Shown here: positions 6,874-10,776 of the stretch, piece by piece
Position numbering within the stretch: the first letter of the stretch is position 1
Layout: each line of letters opens with the position of its first letter
Assembly: GCA_035705985.1 (NCBI GenBank)
Contig: DASSVP010000249.1
Span: forward strand, 1 to 10,776
Length of the DNA stretch: 10,776 nt
Source: JACVRW01 sp035705985
Lineage (GTDB): Bacteria; Actinomycetota; Thermoleophilia; Solirubrobacterales; Thermoleophilaceae
Direction of reading: 5' to 3'
The notes under the pieces: model-generated
Told to the model about the DNA's origin: nothing
The model's database searches: none
The model's input: the letters and a program-made list of their open reading frames with translations, nothing else
Program-made: the position numbers and the translations under genes

Positions 6874-6977
6874 CGCGCTCGCGCGCGGGCACCCCGTGGT
6901 GGTCGTCCGGGAGCGAGATGGCGCGAGCGAGGTGTAAAAAGTCCGCGAAGAGGCCGAGGGTTCGGCACACTTGCGCG

Positions 6978-8600
6978 ATGCGGCGCGGGGTCTGGCTCCT
7001 CGTTCTCGTTGCGCTCGCGGCAGCGGTCGGCGCGGCATCCGCGCGCGCGGACGGAACGACGACCAGCGGCACGACCACGACGACCGGCACGACGACCACG
7101 ACGGCCGCGCCGAGCTATGCGCCCCTCTCGGCCGCCTATCTGTCCACCGCCTGCGTCGGCGCGGGCGACGCGGCGATCGTGGAGCCCGGCGCCCGGGTGC
7201 TCACGCTCGGGACTCCCGCCTCGAGCCGCGGCCCGTCGGCCTATCCGGCGAAGGTGCCGGCCGTCGCGTTCGGCTCCTCCGCGGGAAGTGGCTCGACGTG
7301 CAGGACAGGGCACGTCACGCTCGGATCGGTCTCGCTGTTCGGCGGCTTCGTCACGGCCGGCAGTGTCGACGCGACGAACGGCAGCGGGACGGTGAGCGGG
7401 CTCGCGATCGGCGGCTCGTCCGTGGGCCTCGGTGCCGGCGACACCACGCTCCTCGGGGCATGGGGCCAGCTCACGCTCGGGAAGACCGTCGGCCGCCTGA
7501 CGGCGCCGCTCGTCGTGACACTCCTCAAGCGGCACTGGCTACTCCCGGCCGGAACCACGATCCTCGTCGGCTTCGCAGCCACCGCGCAGCCGGTGGTCCA
7601 CCACGCGAAGGCCGGGGCCCACCACACGTCCACGAGCGCGCAGCCCACGGCGACGACGCCGGCCGGCGGCTCGCACAAGCACGCCCAGGCGGGCCAGGCG
7701 ACGAAGAAGCACCCGCACCGCAAGCGCCACGTGCCCCAGCCGTTGAAGACGACGCCGCCGCTCGGCTTCAGGCCCTCGCACTACGTCTTCCCGGTCGCCG
7801 GCGGCGCCGACTACAGCGACACGTACGGCGGGGTCCGCAACGACATCTACGACGGATGGCACCACGGCGACGACCTGTTCGCGTCGCTCGGGACACCGGT
7901 CGTGGCGGTGGCGAACGGGAAGCTGAGCCTCGTCGGCTGGAACCGGCTCGGCGGCTGGCGCCTCTGGCTCACCGACGGCGACGGCAACTCCTTCTACTAC
8001 GCGCACCTCGCCGGCTACTCGCGCTGGATCCTCGACCATCCCAACGTGCGGGCAGGCCAGGTGGTCGGGTTCCTCGGCCGCACCGGCGACGCGTTCACGA
8101 CCTCCCCCCACCTCCACTTCGAGATCCATCCGCAGCAGTACCTCAGTCTCGGCTACGACGGAGCCGTCGATCCCACGGCGTACCTGCAGAAGTGGCGCAC
8201 CGTGACGGTGCCCGCAAACGAGATGCCGCGCCCCGCCAAGCTGAAGGCGCCGGTCGGCACGCCCGCGGAGGAGGCCGCGGTCGTCTGGCACGAGCTCCTC
8301 GCCGCGCGCCATCTGTTGCATGCGACGGGGCCGGCGAGCACGTCCGCCGCCGTCGCCGCCCATCGGCCCTTCCCGCATCCGCCGAGCTTCGAGGCGTCGG
8401 GTGCGTCTCCGCTGACGCTCACCGGCCTCCGGCCGACCGCCGCGCGCGTCTCCACGCCCGCAGACATGACTCCATGGCTGGGCGGCGGGCTCTCGGGTGC
8501 GTTCGTCGTCGTCGCGCTCTCGGCCGGAGCCTTCGTCTACCGGCGCCGCCGCCGGGCGCCGGGGGAATCGACCCCTCCCGCTGCCGAGCCGTCGAGCTAG
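6978..8600 (+). CDS. M23 family metallopeptidase, secreted and membrane-anchored
   Basis: This 540-residue protein would cut peptidoglycan cross-bridges or stem peptides at the outer face of the membrane. It has a signal peptide (1-24, cleavage after ARA), a Thr-rich linker (27-42), a Gly/Val-rich beta domain (about 47-200) somewhat like choice-of-anchor domains, a His/Lys-rich linker (about 206-262), the M23 domain (about 265-405), and one C-terminal membrane helix (about 505-521) followed by five arginines. The zinc site is complete: His295 and Asp299 (HHGDD) and His380 in HLHFE (378-382), with His343 in YYAHL as the further catalytic histidine. Active hydrolysis is therefore likely, unlike the degenerate M23 activators. 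I chose ATG 6978 because the signal peptide begins there. It lacks a close Shine-Dalgarno, and an in-frame ATG at 6918 would add 20 basic residues. Confidence 0.88.
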   Translation: MRRGVWLLVLVALAAAVGAASARADGTTTSGTTTTTGTTTTTAAPSYAPLSAAYLSTACVGAGDAAIVEPGARVLTLGTPASSRGPSAYPAKVPAVAFGSSAGSGSTCRTGHVTLGSVSLFGGFVTAGSVDATNGSGTVSGLAIGGSSVGLGAGDTTLLGAWGQLTLGKTVGRLTAPLVVTLLKRHWLLPAGTTILVGFAATAQPVVHHAKAGAHHTSTSAQPTATTPAGGSHKHAQAGQATKKHPHRKRHVPQPLKTTPPLGFRPSHYVFPVAGGADYSDTYGGVRNDIYDGWHHGDDLFASLGTPVVAVANGKLSLVGWNRLGGWRLWLTDGDGNSFYYAHLAGYSRWILDHPNVRAGQVVGFLGRTGDAFTTSPHLHFEIHPQQYLSLGYDGAVDPTAYLQKWRTVTVPANEMPRPAKLKAPVGTPAEEAAVVWHELLAARHLLHATGPASTSAAVAAHRPFPHPPSFEASGASPLTLTGLRPTAARVSTPADMTPWLGGGLSGAFVVVALSAGAFVYRRRRRAPGESTPPAAEPSS

Positions 8601-8854
8601 AACGAAGCGGGCTCGTCCGGCCGGTCGCGCTGCCGCCGCTCCTCGACGCTCTCGCCCTCGACCGGCGCGCCGCCGGGCCCGCCCATCGCGACGTCTCCCT
8701 CCTCGACGACGTCCTCGGGACGCGCGTGCCGGTACTCGTCGCTCTGAACTCCGCCGCGGGGATCGCCGGGCCGGTCGAGCGCGTGGGGGTTGCCTTCCTG
8801 CCGCGCCGCCGTGGGCTCGCCGTCGTCGCGCTTGCCGAAGAGCCGCTTCCACAT
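8597..8854 (-). CDS. Small acidic hypothetical protein
   Basis: This 85-residue ORF starts MWKRLFGKRDDGE, a short basic and amphipathic N-terminus, and continues as an acidic, Gly/Pro/Arg/Glu-rich chain that looks disordered (GDVAMGGPGGAPVEGE). It has no membrane segment and no known domain. Its stop overlaps the stop of the M23 gene tail to tail, with four bases shared between the two strands. No clear Shine-Dalgarno precedes the ATG. It may be a real small protein, since the composition differs from the arginine-rich shadow frames and it fills the gap between the M23 gene and the tRNA, but coding status is not proven. Confidence 0.45.
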   Translation of the reverse strand: MWKRLFGKRDDGEPTAARQEGNPHALDRPGDPRGGVQSDEYRHARPEDVVEEGDVAMGGPGGAPVEGESVEERRQRDRPDEPASF

Positions 8855-8898
8855 GGGCCGGATCGTGCCCGGGACGCCGCTACACTAAGCCCTCGCCG

Positions 8899-8971
8899 GG
8901 CGCATTCGTCTAGTGGCCTAGGACACCGCCCTCTCACGGCGGCGGCACGGGTTCGAATCCCGTATGCGCCT
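8899..8971 (+). tRNA. tRNA-Glu (anticodon CTC)
   Basis: The cloverleaf folds fully. The acceptor stem is GGCGCAT (8899-8905) with ATGCGCC (8964-8970). The D stem is GTCT (8908-8911) with GGAC (8921-8924), including one T-G wobble. The anticodon stem is CCGCC (8926-8930) with GGCGG (8938-8942). The anticodon is CTC at 8933-8935 in the loop CTCTCAC. The T arm is ACGGG-TTCGAAT-CCCGT (8947-8963). It decodes GAG. The discriminator base would be T at 8971, and CCA is not encoded. TACACT at 8881-8886, 12 bases before the gene, is a plausible -10 element without a clear -35. Confidence 0.95.
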
Positions 8972-9389
8972 TTCTGAGTCACAAAGTCACCCGCTTTTGG
9001 CTCAACCAGGCGGGACGTTTGTGACAGACGTGCCTCCGAAGCGCATCGCGTGCAGACCCCGGTGCAGACCTCGAACGGGGAGCATCTTCCGGCTCGTGGG
9101 TCGACCCGGTCGACGCCGGTTTCGAGCGCCTGCTCATCTGGCCTGGCTTCACGGTGCCGGCGACCTGTGCCACAGGACGCGCGACAGTCGGCCACCGTGG
9201 TGCCATATGCCAAGTCCGCAAGTCCGCAGGAAGCCGGAGACGTCCGGCCTGATCCGGTGGGTTCCGGCAGGGACGGTCCTCCGTGGCTCGACGCGAGCTC
9301 GGATCAGCAGGAGTAGGCGGCCACTAAGGTCTCCGCCGTCGAACACAGCGGACGGCCGAGATGGGGTTGAGAGTGTGTTTCTGCCTGGC
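8972..9389. other. Region without a convincing gene between tRNA-Glu and the Rhs-linked cassette
   Basis: Apart from the inverted repeat next to the tRNA, these 418 bases hold no ORF with believable protein composition on either strand. The open frames are short, rich in Arg, Pro and Ser, and lack Shine-Dalgarno sites. Two small direct repeats are present: GTGCAGACC twice at about 9049-9070 and CAAGTCCG twice in tandem near 9210-9226. I see no repeated copy of the tRNA 3' end. It could be decayed DNA at the border of an accessory region (inferred). Confidence 0.5.
8978..9025. repeat. Imperfect inverted repeat just downstream of the tRNA
   Basis: GTCACAAA (8978-8985) is matched by TTTGTGAC (9018-9025). 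Inside it, CCCGC (8990-8994) is matched by GCGGG (9010-9014), and TGG (8998-9000) by CCA (9006-9008). The nested arms could fold into one long hairpin starting seven bases after the tRNA. It could be the tRNA terminator, although no T-tract follows, or a recombination or regulatory site. Confidence 0.55.
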
Positions 9390-9965
9390 TCATCTCTTGG
9401 GCATTAATCCCAAGACACGAACAATCCTCGTGTCACTCCCCGCAAGGCCCTCGAGTTCCTCGCGCTTCCCGCACTCGATGAGTTCGCGGACTGGGCCGTC
9501 CGCGATCAGGGCAAGAACTTCGTCTGAGTCGGGCGCGCGCTCAATAAGCTTGCACACCAGCCGCAAATGCGCGTCCTCGTCCAGTTGGCGCCAGCCGTTC
9601 CAGAGAGCGGTCCAGGCCCACTCACCATCCGAAAGCCCACTCCCAGGCAGGTTATCCAGATACTCAAGCGCGGCACCGACTATCTCATCGTCGGTGAAGA
9701 CCTCATTAATCCGAAAGAACTCGCGGCCCGAGCTAGCAAGCGGAACGTCACTCACGCCAGAGACATCCACCAGGACAGCGGCGACGAATGGATCATTCTT
9801 CCCCTGGACAAGCGCAGCAAGAACCGCCTCGGCTCCCTCGGTGGCGACCCGCGGAGCTATCTCTGCCTGAACGACTTCGGTAACGGCATCCCACTCGTCT
9901 TGCGTCTCTCGGATGGAGTCTAGGCGGCCAGCGACCGCCGACGCTACGGCACTTGCGCTAAGCAA
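9390..9965 (-). CDS. Putative immunity protein of the adjacent Rhs toxin; resembles DUF6869-type proteins
   Basis: This 191-residue protein is acidic, has no signal peptide or membrane segment, and looks mainly helical. The C-terminal half, with DGEWAWTALWNGW followed by LVCKLIERAPDSDEVLALI and ADGPVRELI, recalls the DUF6869 pattern, a family of unknown function. I name it from memory of the pattern, so treat it as tentative. It starts at TTG 9965, seven bases after AGGAG (9973-9977), only ten bases after the Rhs stop. A compact acidic cytosolic protein directly downstream of an Rhs tail is the classic place for a cognate immunity protein, which would bind and block the toxin domain. GC is about 50% (30 of 60 bases at 9661-9720), far below the rest of the window. 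The immunity role is inferred from context. Confidence 0.7.
   Translation of the reverse strand: MLSASAVASAVAGRLDSIRETQDEWDAVTEVVQAEIAPRVATEGAEAVLAALVQGKNDPFVAAVLVDVSGVSDVPLASSGREFFRINEVFTDDEIVGAALEYLDNLPGSGLSDGEWAWTALWNGWRQLDEDAHLRLVCKLIERAPDSDEVLALIADGPVRELIECGKREELEGLAGSDTRIVRVLGLMPKR
9395..9434. repeat. Two tandem 7-bp hairpins at the end of the immunity-like gene
   Basis: TCTTGGG (9395-9401) and CCCAAGA (9409-9415) flank a 7-base loop. GACACGA (9414-9420) and TCGTGTC (9428-9434) flank another 7-base loop. Both stems are perfect and the two units overlap by two bases. They fall in the last codons of the minus-strand gene, with its stop at 9390-9392. They may act as a terminator or mRNA stabiliser, but no T-tract follows on the minus strand. 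Confidence 0.5.
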
Positions 9966-9972
9966 TTCACCA

Positions 9973-9977
9973 CTCCT
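9973..9977 (-). promoter_or_regulatory. Ribosome binding site overlapping the Rhs stop codon
   Basis: On the minus strand the Rhs stop TAG (9978-9976) runs straight into GAG, making TAGGAG. The resulting AGGAG is seven bases before the TTG start at 9965. This fixes the unusual TTG start and implies that ribosomes finishing the Rhs protein reinitiate on the downstream gene. Confidence 0.75.
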
Positions 9978-10776
9978 AAATAATGACGTAAATCACCGTA
10001 GAGTTCATAAATGTAATCGTAGGAGGCAGCGTAGTGATATCGACTTTTGCTTCTCCTCCACCGGCCGCCCGCTTATGGGATTGGTATCTATCGTGTTCTT
10101 CTTGCGTCGGCCTGTCCTGGGTGGCGATCCACTTTGCGAAGCGATAGAATTGATGGCCGGTCACGCCGCTCTGCTCATCCGGTGGGTCGCATCCATACCG
10201 CTTGAAGGCATTCAACGATTTTGTGAGCGACCGCTTCATCTGATTGAAAGAGGCGACGTGGTTAGGGTCAGGGAAGATACCTTTGCTGTCATCGAGCATT
10301 TCCCAGTACCGGGTAAATGCTCCGTTGCCGCCGATGGTCCGCCTGACTATATCTCGCCAGATTCCAGGGCAAACGCTCGGGCCAGGCTCGACCTTTGTGG
10401 CGCAGGTGCCGGAGAGATCCGAGGCGTCAATCGGGTCATCGAGAGCGTATGAGTACGGCAGCTCGGTCTGATCGACGAGGGGGTCAACGCTGACGAACTG
10501 CCCGGTCTGCGGGTCGTAGTAGCGGCGGATGTTGTAGTTGAGGCCGGTCGGATCCGTGTAGTCGCCGGCGTAGCCGAATGGTGTAAGGCCGCTGAGGCCG
10601 TCGCTTGTCTGGGGGTTGCCCCAGGCGTCGTAGCTGGTGCTCTGGGTGAGGCTGCCGGCGGCGTTGACGGTGCCGCGGACGGAGCCGAGCCGGTCGGAGA
10701 CGAGGTAGGTGATCGTGCCGTCGGTGAGGTTTACCTGTTCGATCGGGGCGTTCTCGGGGCCGTAGATATAGGCGTC
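9976..10776 (-). CDS. Rhs repeat-associated core protein, C-terminal part (5' end beyond the window)
   Basis: The minus-strand frame is open from the window edge (first codon GAC at 10776-10774) to TAG at 9978-9976, giving the last 266 residues of a much larger protein. Residues 1-123 are Rhs core: YIYGPENAPIEQ, YLVSDRLGSVRGTV (24-37), SYDAWGNP, FGYAGDYTDPTGLNYNIRRY and YYDPQTGQFVSVDPL, ending with PYSYALDDPIDASDLSG (107-123), a variant of the usual PY-Y--NNP---DPSG junction. Rhs proteins build a beta-barrel shell that encloses a C-terminal toxin, released by self-cleavage near this junction and delivered to neighbouring cells. The remaining 143 residues are a variable tail. Core GC is about 63% (38 of 60 at 10501-10560). 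The N-terminal repeats and any secretion signal lie outside the window. Confidence 0.93.
   Translation of the reverse strand, partial: DAYIYGPENAPIEQVNLTDGTITYLVSDRLGSVRGTVNAAGSLTQSTSYDAWGNPQTSDGLSGLTPFGYAGDYTDPTGLNYNIRRYYDPQTGQFVSVDPLVDQTELPYSYALDDPIDASDLSGTCATKVEPGPSVCPGIWRDIVRRTIGGNGAFTRYWEMLDDSKGIFPDPNHVASFNQMKRSLTKSLNAFKRYGCDPPDEQSGVTGHQFYRFAKWIATQDRPTQEEHDRYQSHKRAAGGGEAKVDITTLPPTITFMNSTVIYVII
9979..10407 (-). other. Variable C-terminal tail of the Rhs protein, candidate toxin domain
   Basis: These 143 residues follow the DLSG junction. I cannot assign a known toxin fold. Two cysteines lie near the start (TCATKVEPGPSVCPGIW). A helical basic middle section contains FNQMKRSLTKSLNAFKRYG. 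Polar residues that could be catalytic include the histidines in PDPNHVASF, GVTGHQFYRFAKW and EEHDRYQSHKRA. The last residues (FMNSTVIYVII) are hydrophobic. A basic, His-containing tail would suit a nuclease, but no family motif is complete. GC is about 48% (29 of 60 at 10201-10260). It could also be a non-toxic variable tail. Confidence 0.55.

Noticed and set aside
7051..7110. Repetitive ACGACC-type tract, possible tandem or CRISPR-like repeat
   Set aside because: It is simply the coding sequence of the Thr-rich linker of the M23 protein. No CRISPR array is present in the window.
6971..8977. A 668-codon plus-strand frame overlapping the M23 gene and the tRNA
   Set aside because: It is extremely arginine-rich, runs through the tRNA gene, and conflicts with the M23 frame, which has a signal peptide and a complete active site.
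8419..9213. Minus-strand frame containing YGIRTR and a CTGVCT-like stretch, suggesting an integrase end
   Set aside because: YGIRTR is the well-known antisense translation of a tRNA T arm. The rest has no integrase catalytic motif, so a recombinase remnant cannot be supported.
8964..9407. A 147-codon plus-strand ORF
   Set aside because: It starts inside the tRNA, is rich in Arg, Pro and Ser, has no Shine-Dalgarno and no recognisable domain.
9976..10299. A separate 107-residue minus-strand gene starting at the internal ATG
   Set aside because: The frame is open without a stop all the way to the window edge and contains the Rhs core upstream, so this is the tail of the Rhs protein, not a separate gene.
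9567..10452. Plus-strand ORFs opposite the Rhs tail and its partner
   Set aside because: The minus strand encodes a clear Rhs core continuing in frame to 9976 and a well-placed partner gene. The plus-strand ORFs lack ribosome binding sites and domain-like sequence.

Overview
The window is high-GC DNA (46 of 60 bases are G or C at 4621-4680) with strong Shine-Dalgarno sites, secreted proteins with alanine-rich signal peptides, GC-rich hairpin terminators and an actinobacterial-type tRNA-Glu. The best guess is a soil or sediment actinobacterium, perhaps of the class Thermoleophilia (Gaiellales or Solirubrobacterales). That placement is inferred from overall protein style, not from a marker gene.

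Region 1 (1-4953) is a stress and energy-metabolism cluster. A zinc-dependent alcohol dehydrogenase (44-1135, +) converges on a universal stress protein (1186-1653, -). That gene diverges from a second universal stress protein (1829-2308, +), which overlaps by four bases a large fusion of a GNAT acyltransferase with an ADP-forming acyl-CoA synthetase (2305-4953, +). The fusion resembles the actinobacterial Pat-type protein lysine acetyltransferases with an N-terminal GNAT domain, but it keeps the histidine that is phosphorylated in active synthetases. The genes suggest a role under low energy or low oxygen; this is inferred.

Region 2 (4954-8600) encodes exported proteins on the + strand: a small secreted protein of unknown family (5066-5422), a G1-family glutamic endopeptidase (5570-6331), a small membrane-anchored or secreted beta-rich protein (6373-6816), and an M23 peptidase with a signal peptide, Thr-rich and His/Lys-rich linkers and a C-terminal membrane anchor (6978-8600). 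Perfect or near-perfect hairpins separate most of them. A small acidic ORF (8597-8854, -) meets the M23 gene tail to tail.

Region 3 (8855-9389) holds tRNA-Glu(CTC) at 8899-8971, then an inverted repeat and about 420 bases with no convincing gene.

Region 4 (9390-10776, - strand) is the end of an Rhs-type polymorphic toxin locus. The window edge cuts an Rhs gene, leaving 266 codons: about 123 residues of Rhs core and a 143-residue unrecognised C-terminal tail. Ten bases downstream lies a 191-residue acidic protein, likely the cognate immunity protein, with a TTG start and a Shine-Dalgarno that overlaps the Rhs stop codon. GC falls from about 63% in the Rhs core to 48-50% in tail and partner, and to 35% around their junction, as expected for an exchanged toxin-immunity cassette. 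This pair is the best candidate for an undescribed system in the window.
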